From JAVBMC01 sp031552845 (GTDB lineage: Bacteria > Verrucomicrobiota > Kiritimatiellia > RFP12 > DVOR01), in assembly GCA_031552845.1 (NCBI GenBank), contig JAVBMC010000063.1, positions 1 to 48,224 of the forward strand: a DNA stretch of 48,224 nt, in the 5' to 3' direction. Below, piece by piece: positions 1 through 11,382 of the stretch; positions within the stretch are counted from its first letter, which is position 1, and each line of letters opens with the position of its first letter. The notes beneath the pieces were generated by a model. The model had not been told where the DNA came from, did not search any database, and saw nothing but the letters and a program-made list of their open reading frames with translations. A program made the translations under genes and the position numbers.

Positions 1-2
1 GC

Positions 3-119
3 CACCGCGAACTGGCCGAAGGCGTCGCCTTCATCAACCGGCTCCCTCGCAAGATCTTTGACGGGCAAAGCGCTCTTGAGCTCTGGAATGCCGCCTTGAA
101 AAAAGTCGCCAGAAAGTGA
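3..119 (+). mobile_element. IS30-family transposase, C-terminal end (partial, runs in from left edge)
   Basis: The first open frame (HRELAEGVAF..NRLPRKIFDGQSALELW..) ends at TGA 117-119 and has the terminal signature of IS30 transposases, a short helix followed by an N-R-x-P-R-K motif and a hydrophobic tail. Only 38 residues are inside the window. The opposite end of an element of the same type starts at 48015 in the same orientation. Downstream, TTGCAATGAACCCTTGAA (about 129-146) is a possible right inverted repeat: it matches a stretch upstream of the 48015 start only imperfectly (9-10 of 15 positions by eye). Confidence 0.72.
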
Positions 120-328
120 AATCATTTATTGCAATGAACCCTTGAAGGTTCCGAAACATGAGCCTCGAACGATAGGTGATATTTTAGCAGCCAGTTTTTG
201 CTTACTCATTGTGCCGTCATTTCTTTAAACGGAATTAAATGCTCTAATGCTTTGTAAACAAACAGATTAGGCAGAGTGCAAATATTGTGCATGGGGGGTG
301 GTACGGGTATCGATCCTTGGAGAGAGTG
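120..328. other. Non-coding gap between IS remnant and repeat array
   Basis: AT-rich sequence without a convincing coding frame or RNA gene. It lies between the transposase stop and the degenerate palindrome array at 329. The short open frame further right (426-644) has no ribosome binding site, no recognisable motif and G-rich, repeat-like composition, so it is not called. Confidence 0.5.
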
Positions 329-425
329 GGTGCGTGAGGCTTATTTGTCATGGTGTCGTGCACTGGTAGGTAAGGGTGCGTGAGGCTGATACCTCACGCA
401 CCCTTGCATATTAGCCTCACGCACC
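329..425. repeat. Degenerate 23-bp-period palindromic array A
   Basis: The word GGTGCGTGAGGCT starts at 329 and again at 375, and a one-base-insertion variant (GGTGTCGTG) starts at 352, so the spacing is 23 + 23. The reverse-complement word CCTCACGCACC occupies 392-402 and 415-425, again 23 apart. The intact unit forms a perfect stem: AAGGGTGCGTGAGG (372-385), six-base loop, CCTCACGCACCCTT (392-405). The pattern fits four 23-bp units of which one keeps both arms and the others one. A second short inverted repeat, ACCAACC/GGTTGGT, follows at 452-473. Confidence 0.7.
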
Positions 426-664
426 GTGTCCAAGGAAGGATGGGGTGTCGTACCAACCAAGGATGTGGTTGGTGAAGGTGTTGAGAGAAGTTGTCAACAA
501 GGCAAGTTCGAAGGGTCAACAGAGTCGTTTCTGCAAAAAGACGGCGTAGTGACGTTTGTGACGAGTAGAACAGTTCATTATGGAGAGGTGGTGCGTTGTA
601 GGTGCTTGGTGGAGTGGGTGGGGCGTGTGGGGTGGGGTCTGTAAAATGGAGTGTTTGAATAGGC

Positions 665-693
665 TTGCGAATTGGATGTGTTTATGGTATAGT
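665..693 (+). promoter_or_regulatory. Promoter of the ddl-ftsQAZ operon
   Basis: TTGCGA (665-670), 17-bp spacer, TATAGT (688-693); the ATG lies 30 bases further on behind a GAAGGA ribosome site. A G-rich tract (about 590-642) precedes it, as at the other plus-strand promoters here. Confidence 0.65.
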
Positions 694-722
694 GGGGGCT
701 TTTATTGAGTCGAAGGATTGCT

Positions 723-1637
723 ATGGCCAAGAAGTTTAAGAATGTTGCGGTTTTGATGGGCGGTATGTCGAGCGAGCGGAAGGTCTCGTTGATTTCGGGC
801 GCGGCGATTATGAAGGGGTTGTCCGAGGCGGATTATAATGCCGAGGGGATTACTCTGGAGAGCGATTCTTTGAAGGGCGTATCGCTGAAGAATATTGATG
901 CGGTGTTTATTGCGATGCATGGCGGCTATGGCGAGGGCGGCGGCGTGCAGGCGGATTTGGATGCGCTGGGGATTCCTTATACGGGATCGGGCGCTGAGGC
1001 GAGCCGTTTGGCGATGGATAAGATTGCGACGAAGAGGGTGTTGGTGAAGGAGAAGCTGCCGACGCCGGAGTTTGAGGTGTTGGAGCTGGGGCAGAATATG
1101 ACGTCGTTTGAGCTGCCGTGTGTGGTGAAGCCGCCGCGCGATGGTTCGAGCATTGGCATTTTCCGTATTTTGGAGCGGAAGGATTGGGAGAGTTCGGTGC
1201 GCCGGGCGCGGCATTGTGATGACCGCGGCGAGGTGTTGGTGGAGCGTTACATCGACGGGCGCGAGTGGACGGTGAGCATTATTGATGATTTGGTGCTGCC
1301 GGTGGAGGAGGTTGTGGCGCCGGATGCGTGGTATGGGTATCAGGCGAAGTATACGGCGGGGATGAGTCAGTATGTGTTTCCGAAGGAGTCGGAGCTGACG
1401 AAGAAGGCGCAGAAGCTGGCGTTGCAGACGTATAAGGCGTTGGGCTGCAGGGGTTGTGCGCGGGTGGATTTCCGTTTGGATGCGAATGATGGACTGTATA
1501 TTTTGGAGGTGAATACGGTGCCGGGCTTTACTCCGACGAGTTTGTTGCCGAAGGCGGCGGCGGCGGCGGGGATTGACTTTGTGCAGCTGTGTGCGCGTTT
1601 GATGGAGTTGGCAGCCTGCGATCGTGTGATCGCGTAA
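723..1637 (+). CDS. ddl: D-alanine--D-alanine ligase
   Basis: Cytoplasmic ATP-grasp enzyme joining two D-alanines for peptidoglycan precursor synthesis. The 304-residue length is typical. GGMSSERKVSL (residues 13-23) is the N-terminal substrate-binding signature; the ATP-grasp lysine and loop are seen in CVVKPPRDGSSIGI (about 131-145) and the Mg/ATP site in LEVNTVPGFTPTSLLPKA near residue 262. The ATG at 723 is preferred over an upstream TTG at 705 because GAAGGA lies five bases upstream of it. It is the first gene of the ddl-ftsQ-ftsA-ftsZ block, the usual end of a dcw cluster; the mur genes normally found upstream are not here, cut off by the contig end and IS fragment. Confidence 0.95.
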   Translation: MAKKFKNVAVLMGGMSSERKVSLISGAAIMKGLSEADYNAEGITLESDSLKGVSLKNIDAVFIAMHGGYGEGGGVQADLDALGIPYTGSGAEASRLAMDKIATKRVLVKEKLPTPEFEVLELGQNMTSFELPCVVKPPRDGSSIGIFRILERKDWESSVRRARHCDDRGEVLVERYIDGREWTVSIIDDLVLPVEEVVAPDAWYGYQAKYTAGMSQYVFPKESELTKKAQKLALQTYKALGCRGCARVDFRLDANDGLYILEVNTVPGFTPTSLLPKAAAAAGIDFVQLCARLMELAACDRVIA

Positions 1638-1650
1638 TTGGGAGCGCGTG

Positions 1651-2541
1651 ATGCCCGCACGGTGGAAGAAAAGGGGTTCGGAACCCGGGGCGAGGCGTCG
1701 GGTGTTTGGGCTGTTTAAGCCGTTTGCGGGGAAGAGCAGGCGGGCGACGGGCGTAGTGGCGCCGATGTCGCCGGTTAAGCGCCTGTTCTTGCTGACGGCG
1801 GTTTTTGGCGCGTTGGGCGCAGGGGTGTTTGCTGTCGCGGGGACGTTGTTCTGGCAGTTTTATTTTAAGAGCAGCGATCTGTTTTGCATTCAGAGCTTGG
1901 AGCAGGTGTCGGTGGAGGGGACGGAGTCTCTGGCGCCGGATACTGTGTTGGAGCTGATGGGGATCCGCAAGGGGATGAATCTGTTTGCGTTTGATACCGT
2001 TGCGGCCCGCACAAAGCTTTTGGCGAGTGCGCCGCAGGTGAAGGGGACGGAGATTCAGCTGTATCTGCCGCATGAGATCCGTATCCGGATTGTGGAGCGG
2101 GAGCCGGTGGCGGGGTTGTATCAGCCGGGGTTTGCGGTGGATGATGAGGGGGTTGTTTTTCGGCGTAGGGGGATTTCTTCCGCGTTTCCGGTGATTGTGG
2201 GGATGGAGGGGTATGCATCGGTTGAGCCGGGGGCGCGCCTGAGTGCGTTTTCGCTGCCGATGGCGGCGGTGCGGCTGGCGATTGCGATGTCGCAGCAGAC
2301 GTATTCTTTTCGCGTGCGGCAGATTGATATCCGTAAGTCGGACTATTATTTGACGTTGACGATGGAGGATCAGCGGCGCGCAAAGCTGGCATGGAGCGGG
2401 ATGGATGATGCGGCGAAGGATTCGACTGCGCATATGCTCGCGCAGCTGTCGTTTTTGAGTGCGGCGATGAAGGATGAGAATTCGCGGAACCGTTTGATGT
2501 TTAATGCGACTGTTCCCGGGTATGTGGCTGCGGCGGAGTAG
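1651..2541 (+). CDS. ftsQ: Cell division protein FtsQ/DivIB
   Basis: Single-pass inner membrane divisome protein of 296 residues. A basic cytoplasmic N-terminus (1-44) is followed by one transmembrane segment (about 45-68, RLFLLTAVFGALGAGVFAV) and a periplasmic POTRA-like region beginning FCIQSLEQVSVEGTESL, then NLFAFD and the VEREPVAGLY strand typical of FtsQ. It starts 10 bases after the ddl stop with GGGAG at 1640-1644; the ATG at 1651 is favoured over GTG 1648 on spacing. Position between ddl and ftsA supports the call strongly although FtsQ sequences are poorly conserved. Confidence 0.88.
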   Translation: MPARWKKRGSEPGARRRVFGLFKPFAGKSRRATGVVAPMSPVKRLFLLTAVFGALGAGVFAVAGTLFWQFYFKSSDLFCIQSLEQVSVEGTESLAPDTVLELMGIRKGMNLFAFDTVAARTKLLASAPQVKGTEIQLYLPHEIRIRIVEREPVAGLYQPGFAVDDEGVVFRRRGISSAFPVIVGMEGYASVEPGARLSAFSLPMAAVRLAIAMSQQTYSFRVRQIDIRKSDYYLTLTMEDQRRAKLAWSGMDDAAKDSTAHMLAQLSFLSAAMKDENSRNRLMFNATVPGYVAAAE

Positions 2542-2585
2542 GGTGCGCGGCGTGTGTTTTGAATTGGTTTGAGTAGGTTTAGATT

Positions 2586-3794
2586 ATGGCGATACCTCCA
2601 ATTGCAGCTGTTGAGATTGGCACGACAAAGACGACGGTGTTGATCGGCGAGTATGATGATGCTGCCGGAAAGATTCATGTAGTCGGTGCGGGGACTTCGC
2701 AGACGGCGGGCGTGCGTAAGGGACAGGTGTTTGATCTGGAGCAGGCGCAGTATTGTATCGCGACTGCAGTCAAGGCGGCCACGGAGGAATCGCATATTGC
2801 TGTGGAGGAGGTCTTTCTGGCGGTGAGCGGCGGTCATATAATGGCAGAGCCGGCGGAGGGGCATACCCTTGTGGAGAGCAAGGATCAGTTGGTCTCTGAA
2901 GAAGATTTGGATGAGGTTGAGTCTATCATCGAGAGGAAGAAGCTGCCGGATGACCGGCAGTTGTTGCATACGCTGACGCAGTATTATTGTGTGGGCGATT
3001 TGCGCGGCGTGCAGAATCCGCGGGGGTTGAAGGGCGCTACGCTGGAGCAGCACGCGCTGAGGATTCATGCTAAGAGCGACCTGCTGCAGAACTCGGTTAA
3101 TGCGGTAAAGAATACGGGACGGGTAGAGGTTGCCGATTGCGCGTTCTCCGGCATGGGCGCGGCGTTTGCGGTACTCACGCCGGCGCAGAAGAAGAATGGC
3201 GTCGCTTTGATTGACTTTGGCGGCGGCACTGTGGATTATATGGTGTATGCGGATGATACGCTGATTACCGCGGGCACGCTTGGCGTGGGCGGTGATCATA
3301 TCTCTAATGATATCGCGCAGGCATTTAACATCGGGCAGACCGTCGCTGAGGAGATTAAGAAGGAGCATGGCTGCGCATTGATTCATATGGAAGATGCGAC
3401 GCGGCGGATTGCCTTGCCCAAGGAGGTGGGAGGGGCTGAGCGGACAATCAGCGCGCGCGCCCTGCAGACGGTGATTGAAGCGCGGGTTGCTGAAACGTTG
3501 CGGTTTATCTGGGAGATTATCGAGAAGACCGGGGCAATGCCGAGTTTGGGAGAGGGGATCATTCTGACCGGTGGCGGTGCGTATTTACGTAATCTGACCA
3601 AGGCGACCTCGCAGGTTTTTCATCTGCCTTGTGAGATCGGTTTGCCGACGAATGTGGTGTGGCATCGGGAGATGCCGAATCCGGCTGCTTTTGCGGTGCC
3701 TGCTGGCCTCTTGAAATTTGGACTCGAGCATTATCAGACGACGCAGCCGATATCCGGAATCGGGCGTTTAATCAGAGGGGTTTTTGGTCGATGA
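2586..3794 (+). CDS. ftsA: Cell division protein FtsA
   Basis: Actin-fold ATPase that tethers FtsZ to the membrane. The phosphate-1 loop is AVEIGTTKTTVLIGE near the N-terminus, an SHS2-like insertion contains EEVFLAVSGGHI, the phosphate-2 region is GVALIDFGGGTVDYMVY and the adenosine site is GIILTGGGAYL. The last residues, GIGRLIRGVFGR, form the basic amphipathic helix used for membrane binding. At 402 residues it is of normal length. Its stop overlaps the next start (ATGA, 3791-3794), indicating translational coupling with ftsZ. Confidence 0.93.
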   Translation: MAIPPIAAVEIGTTKTTVLIGEYDDAAGKIHVVGAGTSQTAGVRKGQVFDLEQAQYCIATAVKAATEESHIAVEEVFLAVSGGHIMAEPAEGHTLVESKDQLVSEEDLDEVESIIERKKLPDDRQLLHTLTQYYCVGDLRGVQNPRGLKGATLEQHALRIHAKSDLLQNSVNAVKNTGRVEVADCAFSGMGAAFAVLTPAQKKNGVALIDFGGGTVDYMVYADDTLITAGTLGVGGDHISNDIAQAFNIGQTVAEEIKKEHGCALIHMEDATRRIALPKEVGGAERTISARALQTVIEARVAETLRFIWEIIEKTGAMPSLGEGIILTGGGAYLRNLTKATSQVFHLPCEIGLPTNVVWHREMPNPAAFAVPAGLLKFGLEHYQTTQPISGIGRLIRGVFGR

Positions 3795-4951
3795 ATAACC
3801 TGAACGATGTGCTGTTGATTGGCGTAGGCGGTGCAGGCTGCCGTTTGGCGGATGCGATTGTTTCGAGCTATCCGGAAGTGCGGGCCTTGTGGCTGGATAC
3901 AGATGCGCGCACGTTGCCCGACCATGCCGAACAAACCGTTCTTTTTGGTGCAGGCCGTTTGATGGGTAAAGGCACCGGCGGCGAGACTGCGCTCGGCAAG
4001 CAGGCAATGGCCGATGATTTGGCCGCGCTCGTGCTGCCGCGTATTGAAGGTGTTCGTTTAGCTGTAGTCGTGACTGCGCTAGGCGGTGGCACCGGCAGTG
4101 GGGCAACGCCCGAACTGCTGAAAGAGCTCCGCCGCCGCGGAATCATCACCTTGTGCTTTGTCACCACGCCCTTTTTATTTGAGAGCAGCGCACGCAGGCA
4201 GATTGCCCACTTGTTCCTGCCGTTGTTTGAGAACAACGCCGATGCGCTGGTCGTGACAGCCTTTGATGAACTCTTCCGCAATAGCGGCGATTTGCCGATC
4301 GGCGATGCGCTGGATCAAGCAGAAGAAATGTTCAAGGGCGCGGTCACTGCATTTTGGCGCCTCCTGCTGACGCCCGGGTTTATTGAGTTCGACACCGAAC
4401 GTCTCATGCGCGTTCTGCGCAAGAGCGGCAGTGCGCGCTTTGCGGTATTTTCGGCGGATGATGCCGCCCGCACGGAGACCATCCTCCGGAAGATTCGCGA
4501 GTCGCCATTGCTGCGTCATGGCAAGAGCATTTCCGAAGCGCAGACCATCCTGCTGGGTATCTTCGCCGGGCGTGATCTGCGCTTGGTGGAGATCAGCGAA
4601 ATTGTCAATGGCATCAGGACCTATGCAGAAGAGGGCGAAGTCGAGTTTGGTACGGTGTTGGACCCTGAGTTTGAGGGAACCGTGCAGGTCATTCTCTTCA
4701 CCTTTGATGTGTGGATTGCGCCGCCGGAGGAATCACAGCCGACTCCGGTCGAAGCGGTGAACAATGCCGTTGACCGTGTGCCTGCTGAGATGGAGCCCTT
4801 GCGTAAGCCGGGACGTGCCAAACGGCGCCAAACGGCACCGGCCCCAACAGTCGGCAAGGGACGCTTCCGTGATGTGGATGCGACGATCTACGAAGGACAG
4901 GACCTTGATAAACCCGCCTACCTGCGGAAGAATATTACATTGGACAGATAA
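3791..4951 (+). CDS. ftsZ: Divergent FtsZ, tubulin-fold division GTPase
   Basis: A 386-residue FtsZ relative placed directly after ftsA. The tubulin G-box is clear (GGGTGSGATP, 98-107), as are the N-terminal GVGGAGCRLADAI glycine loop and the FVTTPFLFE strand. The C-terminus ends DKPAYLRKNITLDR, a good match to the conserved FtsZ tail that binds FtsA. The T7 catalytic loop reads GFIEFDTER (196-204): one acidic residue is kept, but the usual N-x-D-x-x-D arrangement is altered. Overall identity to canonical FtsZ looks low, so polymer turnover may be unusual. No second FtsZ is seen here. Confidence 0.85.
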   Translation: MNNLNDVLLIGVGGAGCRLADAIVSSYPEVRALWLDTDARTLPDHAEQTVLFGAGRLMGKGTGGETALGKQAMADDLAALVLPRIEGVRLAVVVTALGGGTGSGATPELLKELRRRGIITLCFVTTPFLFESSARRQIAHLFLPLFENNADALVVTAFDELFRNSGDLPIGDALDQAEEMFKGAVTAFWRLLLTPGFIEFDTERLMRVLRKSGSARFAVFSADDAARTETILRKIRESPLLRHGKSISEAQTILLGIFAGRDLRLVEISEIVNGIRTYAEEGEVEFGTVLDPEFEGTVQVILFTFDVWIAPPEESQPTPVEAVNNAVDRVPAEMEPLRKPGRAKRRQTAPAPTVGKGRFRDVDATIYEGQDLDKPAYLRKNITLDR

Positions 4952-4960
4952 GGAGTTGCG

Positions 4961-5260
4961 ATGAACAAATGTTATAGCGTGCTACTTGCGGCGTTGGTGC
5001 TCTGCTTTGCCGGGTGCCGCCAGGAAGATGTGCGGACGATGGAATTGAATATCCCCACGCTCACTGAAGAGAATGTCAAAGACATCACCCGTTTGATTAC
5101 GATGCCCGGGGTTGTGAAAACCACTGTCAAACAGGCCGACAAAAAGATTGTCGTGCGTTACGACTCGATGCAGATTGCCGAGAAGAATCTCGAACTCGCG
5201 CTAGTTGAAAAAGGCATTGAAGTCAATGGCATTCAACCTGTAAAAACGCCAGCGCCTTAA
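4961..5260 (+). CDS. Small lipoprotein with HMA-like ferredoxin fold
   Basis: A 99-residue protein with a lipoprotein signal (LLAALVLCFAGC, cysteine near 19). The mature part, TMELNIPTLTEENVKDITRLI..VVKTTVKQADKKIVVRYDS, has the beta-alpha-beta spacing of heavy-metal-associated (HMA) domains, but the metal-binding CxxC is missing. AGGAG (4951-4955) overlaps the ftsZ stop, and the gene is last in the operon before a strong terminator. Function is unknown; a protein-binding rather than metal-carrying role is possible. Confidence 0.72.
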   Translation: MNKCYSVLLAALVLCFAGCRQEDVRTMELNIPTLTEENVKDITRLITMPGVVKTTVKQADKKIVVRYDSMQIAEKNLELALVEKGIEVNGIQPVKTPAP

Positions 5261-5341
5261 TCAACGGATTGTTGTAAACAGGCGGTGTCTGCTAGATGAC
5301 AATCAGCCTGTTGAAGTGTTTGCATCTTAAGTTCACTAAAT

Positions 5342-5376
5342 AAAAAAGCCGGAGCAGTTACGCTCCGGCTTTTTTG
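5342..5376. terminator. Bidirectional intrinsic terminator
   Basis: Perfect stem AAAAAAGCCGGAGC / GCTCCGGCTTTTTT (5342-5355 and 5362-5375) with a six-base loop and T/A tracts on both sides. It serves the ftsZ operon (+) and nifJ (-). Confidence 0.92.
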
Positions 5377-5394
5377 TGCCTTTCGGGAACCAGC

Positions 5395-8955
<3,561 letters not shown>

Positions 8956-8982
8956 GATTTATTAACTCCTTAAAGACGCGAC

Positions 8983-9009
8983 AAGGGGCAGTTGGTTCAA
9001 CTGCCCCTT
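8983..9009 (-). other. Intergenic hairpin between fba and nifJ
   Basis: Perfect 12-bp stem AAGGGGCAGTTG / CAACTGCCCCTT with a three-base loop. There is no T-tract on the minus strand, so it may be a partial terminator or an mRNA-stabilising element rather than a full intrinsic terminator. Confidence 0.7.
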
Positions 9010-9025
9010 TGTTCACGATTAGTGA

Positions 9026-9973
9026 TTAGTTCTTTTTGCAAAATTCGCGTACCGCGTCGAGCTGTCCGGCGGAGCCGAGCTTGACGTTCTTGGCGGCGAT
9101 GAACTTGGCGTATTCGGGCATGAAGACCTTGCCCGGGTCACGCAGGTCAAACTTCTCCGGATAGTCGCGGAAGAATTCACGGTGGACGCGGCACCACACC
9201 AGACGGCCGTCGGTGTCGATGTTGATCTTGGTCACACCGAGTTGGGACGCGCGGAGGAATTGGTTGTCATCCACACCGGAAGCGCCTTCGATCTTGCCGC
9301 CGGCTGCGTTGATGCGGGCGACTTCGTCCTGCGGGACGGAGCTTGACCCGTGCATGACGAGCGGGAAGCCGGGGAGCTTCTTCTGAATCTCTTCGAGGAT
9401 GTCGAAGCGGAGGGATTGGTTGCCCTTGAATTTGAAAGCGCCGTGGGAGGTGCCGATTGCGCAAGCGAGCGAGTCGCAGTTGGTGCGCTTGAGGAACTCG
9501 ACGACTTCTTCGGGGCGGGTGTAAACGTGTTCGTCGGAGGAGACGTCTTCTTCAACGCCCTTGAGCTGGCCGAGCTCGGCTTCGACGGTCAAGCCCTTTG
9601 CATGTGCTGCGTCGACGACGCGCTTGGTGATCTCGCAGTTCTTGTCGAAATCGTAGTGGGAGGCGTCAATCATCACGGAGCTGTACACGCCGGAGGCGAT
9701 GCAGTCCATGCAGGTTTCCTCGTCGCCGTGATCCAGATGGACGGCAAAGACGGCCTCGGGGAAAATCTCGTCGGCGGTGGTCATCAGAGCTTCGAGCATC
9801 CGCTTGTGAGTGTAAGTGCGGGCGCCTTTGGAAAGCTGTACGATGAAGGGTGCCTTGCTGTCGACGTTGCCCTTGAACAAGCCCATGGTCTGCTCGAGGT
9901 TGTTGATGTTGTAAGCGCCGATGGCGTACTTGCCGTAGGCGTGTTTGAAGAGCGCGCTGGTTGTTACGATCAT
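9026..9973 (-). CDS. fba: Fructose-bisphosphate aldolase, class II
   Basis: Zinc-dependent aldolase of glycolysis/gluconeogenesis, 315 residues. Metal and substrate motifs are visible: AVHLDHGDEE (about 75-85), EAELGQLKGVEED, GTSHGAFKFKG, VMHGSSSVPQDE and GVTKINIDTDGRL. The longer C-terminus (YAKFIAAKNVKLGSAGQL) resembles the variant found in several anaerobes. AAGGAAAG lies just before the ATG. It is the promoter-proximal gene of an fba-nifJ transcript. C-ending codon bias is strong. Confidence 0.96.
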   Translation of the reverse strand: MIVTTSALFKHAYGKYAIGAYNINNLEQTMGLFKGNVDSKAPFIVQLSKGARTYTHKRMLEALMTTADEIFPEAVFAVHLDHGDEETCMDCIASGVYSSVMIDASHYDFDKNCEITKRVVDAAHAKGLTVEAELGQLKGVEEDVSSDEHVYTRPEEVVEFLKRTNCDSLACAIGTSHGAFKFKGNQSLRFDILEEIQKKLPGFPLVMHGSSSVPQDEVARINAAGGKIEGASGVDDNQFLRASQLGVTKINIDTDGRLVWCRVHREFFRDYPEKFDLRDPGKVFMPEYAKFIAAKNVKLGSAGQLDAVREFCKKN

Positions 9974-10023
9974 GATCTTTCCTTAGCTAATCGGTGTCCC
10001 TAGGGGACTTTTAGAAAGGGGGT

Positions 10024-10052
10024 AGTTTAGCGTTTTTCGGGGGGACAATCAA
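10024..10052 (-). promoter_or_regulatory. Promoter of fba-nifJ
   Basis: Read on the minus strand: TTGATT, 17-bp spacer starting GTCCCCCC, TAAACT. It sits between the fba start and the GH16 stop (10068). Confidence 0.6.
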
Positions 10053-10067
10053 GCCAAAACGCCCGTC

Positions 10068-10934
10068 CTAGTCCTTTTGGTAATACCGCACGTAATCAAT
10101 GCAATATTCGGACGGGAAGATGTGGTCCTCAACCTTTCCTCCCCAACTGCCGCCAATTGCCAAGTTAATCAACAGATAGTGCGGCGTCCGAAAGGGATTT
10201 CCGTCTTTGACATCGGCGTCCTTAACCTGAAAGGTGAAGTAGCAGGTGTCGTCATAAAAGAACTTCATTTCATCCTTATCCCACTCAACCGCATAAACGT
10301 GGTATCCATCATAGGGAACGGTGTCCTTCAGCTTTCCACCCTTCATCGTGTGTGAATCGGTGCCGTCCTTGCGCCAATGAAGTGTGGCATGAACCGTGTT
10401 CGTCTCCTTCCAAACATGTTCCATGACGTCGATTTCGCCGCATTGCGGCCACGGAGTCCGCTTCACCCCCTTATCCGAGATATCCACCCCCAACAGCCAA
10501 ATCGCCGGCCAATTCCCCTGACCCGCGGGGATCTTCGCCCGCACCTCAATGCGCCCGTACAGAAAACTCTGCTTGCCCAACGTCGTCACACTCGCAGACG
10601 TCACATCGGCGTACTCTTTCTTAAAGCGCCAATTATCCGACCCTTCTTTGTAGTCCGCATTCGGAAAGTGATCCTTACGCGCCGTAATCACCAGCCGTCC
10701 ATCACGCTGCACCGCATTCAAAGCGCGTGCCTCGGTATAGTACTGTACCTCATTATTCCGCTTGAACCCCATCTCATACACCCACTTCGACGGATCCAAC
10801 AGCCCCTCTGCATTAAACTCATCCGCCCAAACCAACTTCCACCCCTCACGCTCGGCCGACTGAGGCTTCGCTCCATCCGCCAACGCAACCCCCGCCACAC
10901 ACGCCAACAACCCCACCATACACCATGCACGCAT
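10068..10934 (-). CDS. Secreted GH16 family beta-glucanase
   Basis: A 288-residue exported glycoside hydrolase. The signal peptide is MRAWCMVGLLACVAGVALADG. The catalytic stretch GEIDVMEH (166-173) carries the GH16 nucleophile and acid/base glutamates; flanking GRIEVRAKIPAGQGNWPAIW, the DGYHVYAVEWDKDEMKFFYD strand and LLINLAIGGSWGG support a laminarinase-like member (beta-1,3- or beta-1,3/1,4-glucan). GGGAG lies six bases before the ATG; a TATAAT box is at 10971-10976 (minus strand) with only a weak -35. Divergent from GH92, with repeat array B between them. Confidence 0.93.
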   Translation of the reverse strand: MRAWCMVGLLACVAGVALADGAKPQSAEREGWKLVWADEFNAEGLLDPSKWVYEMGFKRNNEVQYYTEARALNAVQRDGRLVITARKDHFPNADYKEGSDNWRFKKEYADVTSASVTTLGKQSFLYGRIEVRAKIPAGQGNWPAIWLLGVDISDKGVKRTPWPQCGEIDVMEHVWKETNTVHATLHWRKDGTDSHTMKGGKLKDTVPYDGYHVYAVEWDKDEMKFFYDDTCYFTFQVKDADVKDGNPFRTPHYLLINLAIGGSWGGKVEDHIFPSEYCIDYVRYYQKD

Positions 10935-11031
10935 CGCTTCACTCCCTTTTAATGATTAGACACCACCCGCATTATACCGCCTCACGCCGCCTTTGAAAAG
11001 CATATAGTACGCCTCAGTCAGAGATTGTAAC

Positions 11032-11169
11032 AGGCGACTGTTATCAGTTTGAATTTGCGACTGCTACCAGTAATGATGCGATATTGATATGAGTAACGGG
11101 GCAGAACTCATATCTGTACGAGAGCGTGACTGATAGCAGTAACGCGGCGGTACTCATATGAGTATCGTT
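11032..11169. repeat. Tandem palindromic array B, six 23-bp units
   Basis: Dyad centres fall at 11042.5, 11065.5, 11088.5, 11111.5, 11134.5 and 11157.5, exactly 23 bp apart. Cores are ACTGTTATCAGT (11037-11048), ACTGCTACCAGT (11060-11071), TATTGATATGAGTA (11082-11095), AACTCATATCTGTA (11105-11118), ACTGATAGCAGT (11129-11140) and the perfect palindrome TACTCATATGAGTA (11151-11164). Shared consensus is roughly GCGnnACTSnTAnSAGTAACG. Units are contiguous, with no CRISPR-like spacers. Confidence 0.85.
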
Positions 11170-11321
11170 CCGATTTCAGGACGAAAAGATGTTTACGGGG
11201 GGATAGCGTAAGAAATCATGATAGGTGAAGGGGAGGATGGATGAAGAGAGGGACATGAGGCGGAAATCATTCAGCGAAGAAGGGTGCGGCGGTAGAATGT
11301 GGAGGGGGCGGGATTATTGAG

Positions 11322-11350
11322 TTGAGGTTTGAGGGTGTTTTTGGTATCCT
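11322..11350 (+). promoter_or_regulatory. Promoter of GH92
   Basis: TTGAGG (11322-11327), 17-bp spacer, TATCCT (11345-11350), 32 bases before the ATG. Confidence 0.5.
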
Positions 11351-11382
11351 TTGGGCATTCTTTATACATTGGAGGCATTTTG

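Larger units (their letters stand above)
10935..11382. other. Divergent intergenic region between GH16 and GH92
   Basis: Holds the TATAAT element of GH16 (10971-10976), the 23-bp palindrome array B (11032-11169), a purine-rich stretch (about 11210-11315) and the GH92 promoter. No coding frame was recognised. Confidence 0.6.

Noticed and set aside
426..644. 72-residue open frame before ddl
   Set aside because: No ribosome site or motif; G-rich, repetitive sequence in a promoter-bearing gap.
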